From: Janthinobacterium sp. TND4EL3
Lineage (GTDB): Bacteria > Pseudomonadota > Gammaproteobacteria > Burkholderiales > Burkholderiaceae_D
DNA: 64,000 nt
Assembly (NCBI RefSeq): GCF_900156175.1
Contig: NZ_FTMV01000006.1
Span: 1 to 64,000, forward strand
Reading direction: 5' to 3'
Part shown: piece after piece, positions 1 to 9,065 of the stretch
Numbering within the stretch: the stretch's first letter is position 1
Layout of the letters: every line of letters begins with the position of its first letter
Program-made: the position numbers and the translations under genes
Notes under the pieces: generated by a model
Seen by the model: the letters and a program-made list of their open reading frames with translations, nothing else
Database searches by the model: none
Told to the model about the DNA's origin: nothing

Positions 1-93
1 GTCGCTGCTCTGGAAATTGGCGTTGCAGGAAAACTGGCCGAGGATATCGATTTGGGGATCGTCGCACAGCGGCGGGTGGGGATCGAATTGCAT
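1..93 (-). CDS. Unknown protein downstream of vgrG (5' part only)
   Basis: The frame opens with an ATG at 93 and runs off the left edge, giving 31 residues beginning MQFDPHPPLCDD. A GGAGAG ribosome-binding site lies 8 bases before the ATG. It starts 24 bases after the vgrG stop on the same strand, so it is probably in the same operon. Genes in this position after vgrG often encode a type VI effector, adaptor or immunity protein. The visible part has no recognisable motif, so the role is inferred from position only. Confidence 0.6.
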   Translation of the reverse strand, partial: MQFDPHPPLCDDPQIDILGQFSCNANFQSSD

Positions 94-117
94 GGTGTGC
101 TCTCCAGTGACGGGGGT

Positions 118-2862
118 TCAGGAACGGCGGCGGAAGAAAAATCCCTTCAGCCGCTGCAGATGATCGGTCGCCACCGTCGGCCCGCGCCCGTCGGCACCGC
201 TGACGCCCGTCATGGGACTATCGCCTTCGCGCTCGATGTGCACTTCCACGCCTTCGACGGGCAAACCGTCGGTTGGACGCAGCAAGCGCGGCACGCGGCC
301 CAGCTCGCCTTCGCCGAAGGTGGGCAGTTCCGCCTTCATGCTGGCCGGGCCGTTCCAGTGGTGGCCATCGGTTTTGACCGTCAGCGCGCCGGGGCCGCCC
401 AGTTCCACCGCGCCGCCGGACAGTTTCAGGTAGGCGCCGCCCGCCGTCATGAAGGTGATCTCATCCTGCGCCACGCCGACCAGGCGCGTGCCCGCTGTCA
501 GGCGGATATCCTTGGCGGCGTCCGCCTGCAGAAGATCGTGCTGGCTTTGCAGCAAAAACTTGCCGAAATGGGCCGCCTGCACGATGCCGTCCTGGTGCGC
601 GAACAGGGAAATGCCCTTGCCCGCGTTGACGTTGCAGCGCTGGGCCGCGCTCAGTTGCAGATGCTGCTGGGCCACCAGGTCGATATTCGCGCCCGCGTTG
701 CCGGCAATGGTTCGGGGCGTGCTCAGCGCCACGCCCTCGGGCGCCGTGATGCTGACGGCGGGCTGGTCGGCGGCAATCGCCGCTCCCAGCGCCTTGCTGC
801 CGGCCGCGTCCAGCGCCAGCGCCTGGTGCTGGGCGGCAAACTCGCCCAGGGAAGTCAACAATTCCAGGCATTCTTTCATCACGGCGGCATGCTCGTTGCC
901 GTCGAGCTGCTTGCCGCTGGCGCCCAGCTGTTTCCAGGCAGAGATCAGCAGCGAGCGGGCAGTGCGCACGCTGCCGCTGGCGTCGCTGCGCAACTCGAAG
1001 CCGTCGCCGCGCTGCCGCCCTGCGCCATCGCTGCGCGGTTCGGTCAGATAGCCGAGATTCAATTGCGTGGCCGCCTGGTCGCTGGCCAGCTGCGCGCTGA
1101 TCTGCGACGGCGTGTCGTCAAAGCACAGCTGGTTGCCGCGCCCGCCCCGCACTTCGCGGCTGCGCATGCCGGACAGATAACGGTTGCCCGGCAAGGCGCC
1201 GCGCGCGCTCAAGCCCGGCGGCGCGCCCACGGCGTTGTACAGCTGCCCGACGATAATGGGCCGGTCCGGGTCGCCGCCGAGAAAATCGATCAGCACTTCC
1301 GTGCCGATGCGCGGCAAGCTCAAGGTGCCGCATTGGCTGCCGCTGCCCGGGCCATTGCCGGTCCAGCTCGATGCCACGCGCACCCAGGCCGAATCGCGCT
1401 CCGTATCGGAGGTGCCGGAACCGTTGGCATGCGCGTGGTCCGGCGCGCGCGTCGCAACAAAACGCACCTTGATACGCCCCAGCGCATCGCAATGCACTTC
1501 TTCGCCGGCCGGCCCGACGACCAGCGCGCTTTGCAGGCGGACGACGGGAAAATCGCTGCGCGGGTCAAAAGCGGGCACGATGGCGATGCCGCGCCGCACG
1601 CAAGTAAAACGGTTGCGGTAGCGCAAGGCCGGCTGGCCATCGGCGCCTGCCCCTTGTGCCGGGCCGGCATCGCACTGCCAGCCGCTCTGCGCAAACAGGC
1701 GCCCGACCCTGGCATCCAGGCCTGTCGGCAAGTTATTGCTGGCAGCCACGCTCAAGGCCGTGATGACGAAACTGCGCTCGGCCGCCGGGTGGCTGTCGAT
1801 ATCGGCATGCCCTTCCAGGCTGAACCATTGGCCCGCGCAAAAGTCGCGCACGCAGCCCTCTCCCTGGAAACACTTGCTGTCCATATCGTGACGCGCCATC
1901 GCCAGCTGGCCCAGTTGCCGCAATTCGTCATTGCTGCCGGCGGCCAGCGGCGGCTCCACGATATAGTCGTCCAGGCTGGCCGCCAGGCGATTGCCATTCC
2001 CGCCCTGATCCACGGCCCCCTGAGACTGCGTGGCCATGAACTGCGGACTGTGCGGGTGGCCATCGTCCCAGCTGTAACGTTCGGATTTTCCCGGCTGCAA
2101 ACGGCGTACGGCGCTCCAGGCCGTCACGGCATCCCTTTCCTCGGTGGCGTCATCGCGGTGATAGCGCACCGTGCCAGCGGCATTTTCCGCCAGGCGGCTG
2201 GCGTCGTCGAACAGCAGCAGGGCATGCACGGGAGTGGTGGCGGCGTTCGGACCGGACGGCGCTCCCGTCTGGAAGCACCAGGCAATGCCGCGGCGCCGGA
2301 GCAGGCGGCGGATAAAGGCGGCATCAGATTCATTGTGTTGCATCGTGAATTCGCGCACGGGCAAGCTGCGCGCCGCCAGCGCCGCATCGATGGACAGATC
2401 CAGGCTGGCGGCAAGCACGCTATTGCACTGCCGCCATTCCTCAAACAGTAGCTGGACGATCTGCAATTCGTGCTTGTTGCGAAACACCCGCGTGTTGACG
2501 CGCTTTTCCATCAAGGCCAGGCCATCGCGCAGTACCAGTTGATAGGTGGCCAGGCCGCCGTCGCTTTGCCCCGCGCACGCTTCGGCGACGATGCCGCAGA
2601 CCCTGCGCAGCTGCCCCTGGTCCGTCACGATCTGCAATTCGGCCGGCACGGCGATGAACTGTTTCAGCGGCAAGCGCGCTTCGGTGGCGACGCACAGGAT
2701 GCGGTACTCGATCCCGCCGCAGATGGCCTCGCTGCCGCTGATGCGCTGCGGCAGCAAGACATCCTCATTGCTGCCTTCCGGGTAGGCGAGGCGCAGCCGC
2801 AAGGCCCGGTTGCCGGCGTTCAAGGCCTTGTCCACGGCCATCCATTGCGCGAAGTCTTCCAT
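118..2862 (-). CDS. vgrG: Type VI secretion spike protein VgrG
   Basis: VgrG trimers cap the Hcp tube of the type VI secretion system and carry effectors into target cells. This 914-residue protein has the family layout: a gp27-like N-terminal half, then a gp5-like OB-fold around residues 450-480 with the typical segment GEEVHCDALGRIKVRF, then the repetitive C-terminal beta region. The last 50 residues form a short extension with the pattern DGLPVEGVEVHI...GADGRG, which resembles a transthyretin-like or carboxypeptidase-regulatory fold and could dock an effector. I chose the ATG at 2862 because GGAAGG lies 8 bases upstream; an in-frame ATG at 2886 has no such site. It follows tssG by 48 bases, and the partial gene at 1-93 lies downstream. 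Confidence 0.93.
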   Translation of the reverse strand: MEDFAQWMAVDKALNAGNRALRLRLAYPEGSNEDVLLPQRISGSEAICGGIEYRILCVATEARLPLKQFIAVPAELQIVTDQGQLRRVCGIVAEACAGQSDGGLATYQLVLRDGLALMEKRVNTRVFRNKHELQIVQLLFEEWRQCNSVLAASLDLSIDAALAARSLPVREFTMQHNESDAAFIRRLLRRRGIAWCFQTGAPSGPNAATTPVHALLLFDDASRLAENAAGTVRYHRDDATEERDAVTAWSAVRRLQPGKSERYSWDDGHPHSPQFMATQSQGAVDQGGNGNRLAASLDDYIVEPPLAAGSNDELRQLGQLAMARHDMDSKCFQGEGCVRDFCAGQWFSLEGHADIDSHPAAERSFVITALSVAASNNLPTGLDARVGRLFAQSGWQCDAGPAQGAGADGQPALRYRNRFTCVRRGIAIVPAFDPRSDFPVVRLQSALVVGPAGEEVHCDALGRIKVRFVATRAPDHAHANGSGTSDTERDSAWVRVASSWTGNGPGSGSQCGTLSLPRIGTEVLIDFLGGDPDRPIIVGQLYNAVGAPPGLSARGALPGNRYLSGMRSREVRGGRGNQLCFDDTPSQISAQLASDQAATQLNLGYLTEPRSDGAGRQRGDGFELRSDASGSVRTARSLLISAWKQLGASGKQLDGNEHAAVMKECLELLTSLGEFAAQHQALALDAAGSKALGAAIAADQPAVSITAPEGVALSTPRTIAGNAGANIDLVAQQHLQLSAAQRCNVNAGKGISLFAHQDGIVQAAHFGKFLLQSQHDLLQADAAKDIRLTAGTRLVGVAQDEITFMTAGGAYLKLSGGAVELGGPGALTVKTDGHHWNGPASMKAELPTFGEGELGRVPRLLRPTDGLPVEGVEVHIEREGDSPMTGVSGADGRGPTVATDHLQRLKGFFFRRRS

Positions 2863-2910
2863 GGTTTTCTTCCTTCCAGCAGTCATCGGGGCACAACATG
2901 TATGGCGGTC

Positions 2911-3939
2911 TCAGGCGGAACCAGCGAATCGAATGTCGTAATGCATGTCGTCACGGTCGCGGGCCGGCAGCTTGCCGGCCAGAAACGCATCCTCCGCCAG
3001 GCAGGCACCCATGCCCAGGGCGCAGGTGCGCACGTCTTCCCGCCGCAGTACCAGGCGTATCTCGAAGCCCACGCCGGGCAAGCCGAACAGCGCCAGCATC
3101 TGGCGCAGGGCCAGCGCGCCCGGCCGGCCGGGCAAAAAATCCTCGTAGACACGGCGCGCCAGCGGTCCCAGCATCAGGCGCACGCGCAAGTCGGCGCGCC
3201 GGCAGCGCTCGCCCAGCATGGCGCCGTGCCCCAGCCGGGCGTGCGCGGTGGCCAGCAGGGTGCGCTCCTGCGGCGCGCGCCGGAACCAGGCGCCCACAAA
3301 ACGCTGCACGCGCACGGGCACGCCGAAATACTCGGCCAGCACCGCCTGCATCACGTCGGCCGCCACGGGCCGATGCCGCAGCAAGGCCGCGTAATGGGCC
3401 AGCACATGCGCAGGCAAGCCATCCTCCTGCCGTGCCACCTCGGCAGGCCAGGCACCGGCCAGGGCCAGTTGCAGGGGCAGGAAATCGCCGCCGTCGGCGT
3501 CCATCTGGCATTCGATGCGGTAACGTGCCCAGGCCCGGTAAAACAGGGCCAGCGCGCGCTGCGACAGCGTATCGAGCCAGTCACGGGGCCCCCCATCGCC
3601 CGTTTGCCGTTCGTGGCGGGCGAGCGTTTCCGTGTAATGCAGCGGCAAGCTGCCATGCACGCCCAGAAAACCCAGCATCGCCGCCTGCACATGTACCTGC
3701 GTATGACCATCGGCTTCCTGCTCCAGCCACAGCTGTTCGATTTCTCCCGGCGCAAACGACAGCGATGCGCTGCCATGCAGGCGCAGGCAATCATCAAACA
3801 CCTGCTCCTGCGAGATGCCCTGCTGCATCAGCCAGGCAGACAACAGCCGCACCGCCTGAAAGAAGCCTGTGCCGGACGGGTCGGCCAGCAGGCGCGCGAC
3901 TACACCAGCGTCTGGTTTCCATTGCGGGGTAGGCAGCAC
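2911..3939 (-). CDS. tssG: Type VI secretion baseplate subunit TssG
   Basis: TssG (ImpH/VasB) forms the baseplate wedge with TssF, TssE and TssK under the contractile sheath. The 342-residue length fits the family, and the N-terminal pattern with FFQAVRLLSAW is typical of TssG, as is PLHYTETLARH further on. The start overlaps the end of tssF by 40 bases, so translation is probably coupled. The order tssF-tssG-vgrG on one strand shows this is one end of a T6SS cluster; sheath, tube and membrane-complex genes are not in the window. Confidence 0.93.
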   Translation of the reverse strand: MLPTPQWKPDAGVVARLLADPSGTGFFQAVRLLSAWLMQQGISQEQVFDDCLRLHGSASLSFAPGEIEQLWLEQEADGHTQVHVQAAMLGFLGVHGSLPLHYTETLARHERQTGDGGPRDWLDTLSQRALALFYRAWARYRIECQMDADGGDFLPLQLALAGAWPAEVARQEDGLPAHVLAHYAALLRHRPVAADVMQAVLAEYFGVPVRVQRFVGAWFRRAPQERTLLATAHARLGHGAMLGERCRRADLRVRLMLGPLARRVYEDFLPGRPGALALRQMLALFGLPGVGFEIRLVLRREDVRTCALGMGACLAEDAFLAGKLPARDRDDMHYDIRFAGSA

Positions 3940-5732
3940 AGCAACTCCTTTCCAGTCTTCTGCGACAAGACGATCAGGCGGGTAAACGAGCCCAGGTGCA
4001 CGTACAGTCCGAGAAAACGTTCGATCACCTGGGCAAACGCATGCAAGCCGCTGCCGACAAAGGCGTCCTCATCGACGGATAGCAGGACGTCGATGCCGAA
4101 CACCAGGCTGCCGCCCGCCTCATCCTGCAGCCAGGTACTGGCGGCGCGCTGGCGCAGTCCCGTCATGCCCGCGATCTGGCGCGCGGCGCTGGCCGAACCG
4201 GGCAAGTTGTACAGCTCGAGTATTTGCTTGAAGAGCGGCAAGCCCTGCTCGCTCAGCGACTGATGGTTCAGGGACAGTTGCGCGATCAGCCGCCAGTGCG
4301 ATGCCACTCCCGCAGGGAAGCGGCAAGCCGCGCTGGGCTTGCGCAGCAGGCGCACCGGCAAGGCGCTGGCCACGCCGTCATGGCGCAGGTCGCCCGCGGC
4401 ATTGCCGAATACCAGGCGGCTCGGCAAATCGCGGTTGCTGCAGGTGAGCATAACGGACACCGTTTGCGTGGCGTCGTGCAGCGGCTGCATGGTGCCGTCG
4501 ACAAAGGCGATGCGCATGTCGTAGCCGGGATTGCTCAGCGCCATGTCCTCGTCGCGCCGCGTCACCCAGTAGCGTCCCTGGCGCCCGCCCGCCTCGCCAT
4601 GGCGCATCGAATAGAACGGGTGAAACGCATCGAGTGCGCCATCTCTCTGCGTTTCACTGAGCACCTGCACGCTGTCGACGCTGTAAATATCGTAGCAATG
4701 CGCCTGCCGCACCGATGGCAGCAGCACATGCTCGGCGCTCGCATGCGTCAGGCGGACGGGAGTGGCCGCCTGGCGGAACAGGTTGACGACGGGCGTGCAT
4801 CCCGTCAGCAGATGCCTTGCGGACAGGGGCCGCAAGATGCGCGCGATATCCGCATCGGCCTGCACGTCGGCCAGCAGCAGGTGCACAGTGCAGTGCCGGC
4901 AGGCCGGCGGCAACTGCGGGCGCAGCGCGGCCAGGTCCAGGTCGACGAAATTGAATTTATCCGGAAAGGCAAACCATTCGCCCAGCAAGCGGTAAGCGGG
5001 ATGCGAGGCGGCCATGGCCGGCATCAATGCCTCCTCGACGGCAAAGCCGGCCGGATGCAAGGGCACCGCGTCCAGCGCATGCCATGCGCCATCGGCTTCC
5101 ACATAGGCACAACGCACACGCAGGAACAGGCTGTCGCGCAAGGTGGCGCAAAACGCAGGCTCGCCATCGAGGAACAGGCGCAGCGCCGGCAGCGGCAGCC
5201 CGTCCAGCGTGGACGTGGCGCCCGTCGCTTCGAGCGTGATGCTGATCGCCGCCCCCAAGTCCGGCGTCAGGCGCAATGCGGGCGGCGCCGCCACGATGGA
5301 CTGAAAGCGCACCTCGGACAGGCGCAGCGGCGCCACGGCGACATCGTAGGCGGTGGTGAACTTGCAGGCAATACCCTGATGCTCCGCTGCATGCATGAGC
5401 GTGCCGCGCGGGATCATGGCCGGCTCGGTCACCGTCGCAAGGTCGTTATCGATGCGGGCAATGGCGCAGGCAGGAAACGGGCGCAAATAATGGGGAAAGT
5501 TCACTTCCAACAAGGTTTCGCTGAAGGCGCCGAAGCCATCGGCCAGCCGCTTCGCCGTGCGCGCATTGAACATGGCAAACGCCTGCAGCATGCGCGCCAG
5601 GTGCGGGTCGCCCATGTCTCCACCCTGGATGCCCAGCGCGCCGGCGATGGCGGGATAGCGCCGGGCAAACGCCTGGTTGTGCGCATGCAAGGTGCCCAGT
5701 TCGCGCTCGTAATATTGTAGCAACTCGTCCAT
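3900..5732 (-). CDS. tssF: Type VI secretion baseplate subunit TssF
   Basis: TssF (ImpG/VasA) is the large wedge protein of the T6SS baseplate. The N-terminus MDELLQYYERELGTL, followed by AFARRYPAIAGAL and FPHYLRPFPAC, is characteristic. I chose the ATG at 5732, giving 610 residues, because GGAG sits 5 bases upstream and the family begins at this motif. A longer open frame to 5918 adds 62 residues without family resemblance. No tssE precedes it: the upstream region is a divergent promoter region shared with the kinase gene, so tssF seems to open this transcription unit. Confidence 0.94.
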   Translation of the reverse strand: MDELLQYYERELGTLHAHNQAFARRYPAIAGALGIQGGDMGDPHLARMLQAFAMFNARTAKRLADGFGAFSETLLEVNFPHYLRPFPACAIARIDNDLATVTEPAMIPRGTLMHAAEHQGIACKFTTAYDVAVAPLRLSEVRFQSIVAAPPALRLTPDLGAAISITLEATGATSTLDGLPLPALRLFLDGEPAFCATLRDSLFLRVRCAYVEADGAWHALDAVPLHPAGFAVEEALMPAMAASHPAYRLLGEWFAFPDKFNFVDLDLAALRPQLPPACRHCTVHLLLADVQADADIARILRPLSARHLLTGCTPVVNLFRQAATPVRLTHASAEHVLLPSVRQAHCYDIYSVDSVQVLSETQRDGALDAFHPFYSMRHGEAGGRQGRYWVTRRDEDMALSNPGYDMRIAFVDGTMQPLHDATQTVSVMLTCSNRDLPSRLVFGNAAGDLRHDGVASALPVRLLRKPSAACRFPAGVASHWRLIAQLSLNHQSLSEQGLPLFKQILELYNLPGSASAARQIAGMTGLRQRAASTWLQDEAGGSLVFGIDVLLSVDEDAFVGSGLHAFAQVIERFLGLYVHLGSFTRLIVLSQKTGKELLCCLPRNGNQTLV

Positions 5733-5901
5733 GTCCGCTCCCATCGCTTGCCCCGCACATGTAGATACAGCCCCATCTGCATTATTGAGGACGCGGGAAA
5801 CAGGCAAATTGAGTTTGAACAAGATTGCAAGCATGAATCGGAAAGCAATGCCGTCCGCCCTGCGCCTTGGCAGCTTTTGTTCACTCCTTGCCAATATTAA
5901 T

Positions 5902-5930
5902 TGACTTATTCTAAACAATCGTTTTAAATC
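5902..5930 (+). promoter_or_regulatory. Candidate sigma70 promoter for the Ser/Thr kinase
   Basis: TTGACT at 5902-5907 and TTAAAT at 5925-5930 are separated by 17 bases. They lie in the AT-rich part of the divergent region between tssF (start 5732) and the kinase (start 6029). The -10 match is moderate, so this is a candidate only. Nothing else was recognised in this 296-base gap. Confidence 0.35.
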
Positions 5931-6028
5931 AGGATGTTACTCAAAATCAATCATTTTGGGCATTCAAGCATCGCATTAACCCTCTCGGTGCTTGACGTCC
6001 ACACTGATGCACTCTGAAGCCAAGGTAT

Positions 6029-8269
6029 ATGGAACTGCTCGACTCCCTGCGTCAGACCCCACCGCAAGACGACACGATCAGCGGGCACTATGAAGTGCGC
6101 CGCTTGCTGGGCGAAGGCGGTTTCGGCCATGTGTTCGAAGCGTGGGATGCCAAGCTGTGCCGCAGCGTGGCGCTCAAGCGCCTGAAGCCGCAGGCCGATG
6201 TGCTGCATCCGGAAAAACTCATCAATGAAGCGCGCCTGGCCGCCTCACTCAGGCATGCCGCCTTCGTGCGCATCTTCGCCATCGAGGGCCAGGGCACGGG
6301 CCAGTCCATCGTCATGGAACTGGTGGAAGGCCAGACCCTGGGGCAATACATGCACGGCGGCAAGGCCGAGCTGCAGGCCGCGCTCGACATCGCCTATCAG
6401 ATCGCCGACGCCATGGACGAGGCGCACGCGATGGACCTCGTGCACGGCGACCTGAAACCGTCGAACCTGATGCTGGAGGCGAACGGCAAGGTGCGCATCC
6501 TCGATTTCGGCCTGGCGCGCCACATGGACCCGCAAGCCACGCAAACGACGACCCTGTGCGACTTGCAGGGCACCATCGCCTACATGGCGCCCGAGCGCCT
6601 GATGGGCCGCCTGCCCGACACGCGCGGCGACGTGTATGCCTTGGGTGCCATGCTGTACGAAATGCTGGCCGGCCAGCGCCACTTCGCCCACCTGAACGGC
6701 CTGGCCCTGGCCGCCGCCCACATGCAGGCAACGGAACCGTGGCCCGACCTGCCGGACTCCGTCCCGCCCGCCATCAACGCCCTCGTGCGCGCGATGACGG
6801 CGCACGACCCGGCCGAACGGCCACGCACCATGCGCGACGTGCGCGAGGCGATAGGCGCGCAGCGCGGCGAACCACTCACCCTGGCCACGCCCCTTGCCGA
6901 CGCTACGCCGGCGAAGGTAGAGCCGCCCGCCAGCGTCTCCATCCGCCTGCCGCTGCCCCGCAAGCGCACCCTGCAATGGGGCGCGGGCGTGGCGCTGCTG
7001 GCGGTACTGGCGGGATGGCAGCTGCCCAATATCGTTCCTGCCGTCAAATCGTTCGTCACGGGCGAGAAAGCACCTGCGCCGTATTCGGAAATGGCCAGCA
7101 TGGCGGCGGGGATGGAAGCGTTGCGGGTGTTTGATCGCGATACGAGCCAGGCACAGGCCATCGAGCACTTCACCACTGTATTGACACACAGCCCTGCAAG
7201 TGCGGCGGCGGCAGCCGGACTATCCTTGGCCTATAGCCTGCGCTACACAGGCAATGGTCGTGACGATACATGGCTGCAACGCGCTGATGCCAGCGCACAA
7301 CAGGCCCTGGCCTCAGACAACCAATTGGCGCTGGCCCATGTGGCACAAGCGTGGGTACTGGAACTGAAAGGTCAGCACCAGGCATCCTTGATATCCACGG
7401 CAACAGCACTCAACCTCGATCCACACAATCTGATGGGTCTCATTGGCAAGGCGAGGGTGCTGATACGGACGGAAAAATTTGAACTGGCGCAAGCAGTCAT
7501 CGACTTGGCACAGCCGGCATATCCGCGCGAGCGCCTTTTCCAAATTTTGCAAGGAATGCTGCATTATCGCAAGGCCCAATATGTTGAAGCGGAAAATGCC
7601 TTCCGTAAAGCGATCGAACTTGACCCCCAATCTGCCAATGCTTATGCCTACCTGAATGCAGTCCTGCTACGCCAGGATCGCGTCGATGAAGCCTTGCGAG
7701 TTTTGCAGCAGGGATTGCAAGTTCAGCCACATTGGGAGCTCTACAACAATCTGGGCACCTCTTTATTCGCCAAAGCCGATTATCTTGGCGCCGTTGAAGC
7801 GTTCAAGAACGCGGTTTCTTCCAGTAAAGGTAGCCCTGGAACTTATTTACTATGGGCTAACCTAGCCGATGCTCAGCGCTGGATTCCAGCACAGGCAAAC
7901 GCATCGAAAGACTCCTACCGGCACGCGATCAATTTGCTAAGTCCGATGTTGCAGGCTATGCCCGATAACGGTAACTTTCAGTCACGTATGGCGTTATATC
8001 GCGCATATATCGGCGATAAGCAGGAAGCGCTGACCCATATCCGACATGCACTAAGCATTGCAAGCGAGATAGCTGACGTACAGTTCCGCGCCGCGCTAAG
8101 CCATGAACTGCTTGGCAACCACCACGAGGCGCTAACGGCATTAATGCAGGCCGTGAACCTTGGTTACCCCCTCAACCTGATCGAAACGGCACCCGATCTG
8201 TTGACCCTCAGGCGAGATGCTCGCTACCAGCAGTTTATTATTAACCTGAAAAGAGATCGTAAAACATGA
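6029..8269 (+). CDS. Membrane Ser/Thr protein kinase with C-terminal TPR repeats
   Basis: This 746-residue protein joins an N-terminal Hanks-type kinase domain to a TPR domain. The glycine loop is GEGGFG near residue 28; the ATP-binding Lys50 lies in VALK; Glu67 is the likely helix C partner. The catalytic loop is HGDLKPSN (Asp141), the magnesium site is DFG at 159-161, and APE follows at 187-189, so the kinase looks active. A single hydrophobic segment at about 316-331 should anchor it in the inner membrane with the TPR region outside. The TPR part from about residue 385 includes several tandem helical pairs. The stop overlaps the start of the next gene (ATGA). Kinases next to T6SS genes often control firing after translation, so a T6SS role is plausible but inferred. 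The DNA coding the TPR half is visibly more AT-rich than the kinase half. Confidence 0.9.
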   Translation: MELLDSLRQTPPQDDTISGHYEVRRLLGEGGFGHVFEAWDAKLCRSVALKRLKPQADVLHPEKLINEARLAASLRHAAFVRIFAIEGQGTGQSIVMELVEGQTLGQYMHGGKAELQAALDIAYQIADAMDEAHAMDLVHGDLKPSNLMLEANGKVRILDFGLARHMDPQATQTTTLCDLQGTIAYMAPERLMGRLPDTRGDVYALGAMLYEMLAGQRHFAHLNGLALAAAHMQATEPWPDLPDSVPPAINALVRAMTAHDPAERPRTMRDVREAIGAQRGEPLTLATPLADATPAKVEPPASVSIRLPLPRKRTLQWGAGVALLAVLAGWQLPNIVPAVKSFVTGEKAPAPYSEMASMAAGMEALRVFDRDTSQAQAIEHFTTVLTHSPASAAAAAGLSLAYSLRYTGNGRDDTWLQRADASAQQALASDNQLALAHVAQAWVLELKGQHQASLISTATALNLDPHNLMGLIGKARVLIRTEKFELAQAVIDLAQPAYPRERLFQILQGMLHYRKAQYVEAENAFRKAIELDPQSANAYAYLNAVLLRQDRVDEALRVLQQGLQVQPHWELYNNLGTSLFAKADYLGAVEAFKNAVSSSKGSPGTYLLWANLADAQRWIPAQANASKDSYRHAINLLSPMLQAMPDNGNFQSRMALYRAYIGDKQEALTHIRHALSIASEIADVQFRAALSHELLGNHHEALTALMQAVNLGYPLNLIETAPDLLTLRRDARYQQFIINLKRDRKT

Positions 8270-8826
8270 CGCATGTAAGCCCTTGGATGAAGTTATCCGT
8301 ACATTTTGATGCAGACCAGACCAGCAGCCAGCTCGACTACAAATTCACCTCCTGCGATGGCACGGCAGATCCCCGCCACGGCGAATATATGGGAGGCGTG
8401 CACTTCCAGCAAGGGCAGCATGTCTACGTAGACGTCAATTGCTGCGGCTCCAAGAAAAGCGGCTTCACCTCATTTCAGATCGTCGATTGTTGCATCGTCA
8501 CCATTCCGCAACTGACTCAGATTGGAGCGAATGTGCCGACCGTTTACTCGGCCCCCTCGCCATTCCTGCAAGCCATCGGTGCCACCTATCCGCTGCAACT
8601 GGATTTCGAATCGCACCTGCTGCCGCCAGATCCTGAACTGCCGGACCTGCGCCGCATTCGCCAGGAGTGGAAACATACGCTGGACGTCGGGCATACAAAA
8701 GGCCGCTGGGAATTGTCCTTTGTCATCACTGTACGCATACTGCGCGGCGAGGGTGTGCAGCCTGAGTTACGCGTATTCTCATTCGACCCGGAAAGCTCCG
8801 TGGGCGGGACACTGGGCGTCGACTGA
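8266..8826 (+). CDS. Unknown protein coupled to the kinase
   Basis: This 186-residue protein has no signal peptide or membrane segment and no motif I recognise. It has a paired cysteine in VNCCGSKKSG and another in IVDCC, and is otherwise beta-rich in appearance with several aromatic and polar strands. Its ATG overlaps the kinase stop by four bases, so the two are almost certainly translated together. A substrate or partner of the kinase, or a protein linked to the neighbouring T6SS, are the two obvious guesses; neither is shown by the sequence. Confidence 0.75.
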   Translation: MTHVSPWMKLSVHFDADQTSSQLDYKFTSCDGTADPRHGEYMGGVHFQQGQHVYVDVNCCGSKKSGFTSFQIVDCCIVTIPQLTQIGANVPTVYSAPSPFLQAIGATYPLQLDFESHLLPPDPELPDLRRIRQEWKHTLDVGHTKGRWELSFVITVRILRGEGVQPELRVFSFDPESSVGGTLGVD

Positions 8827-8880
8827 TCCTACGACACCTGGGAATGCCGTCAACAACGCATTGCCAAACCTGGATACCAG

Positions 8881-8908
8881 AAGCCGCGCCCCACCAGCGC
8901 GGCTTTTT
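8881..8908 (+). terminator. Rho-independent terminator after the kinase operon
   Basis: The arms AGCCGCGC and GCGCGGCT enclose a seven-base loop and are followed by five T residues. It lies 55 bases after the stop at 8826 and separates the kinase pair from mutS. Confidence 0.8.
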
Positions 8909-9065
8909 CACATCCGCACGCAATACGCCGCCCCGCCCGCCGAAAGCGGTAAAATGACGGCCTTAACCCGAGCTGCGCCCACTGGCGCGGCCTGGCACGC
9001 ACACAGCACCACCCACAGCCCGGCAGGCATGCATTCCCTGCCGCCGGACCAACGACAAAGAACAC

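Noticed and set aside
52-2451. 799-codon open frame on the plus strand
   Set aside because: It runs antisense to vgrG and is made of GC-rich shadow sequence with no family pattern; vgrG is clearly the real gene.
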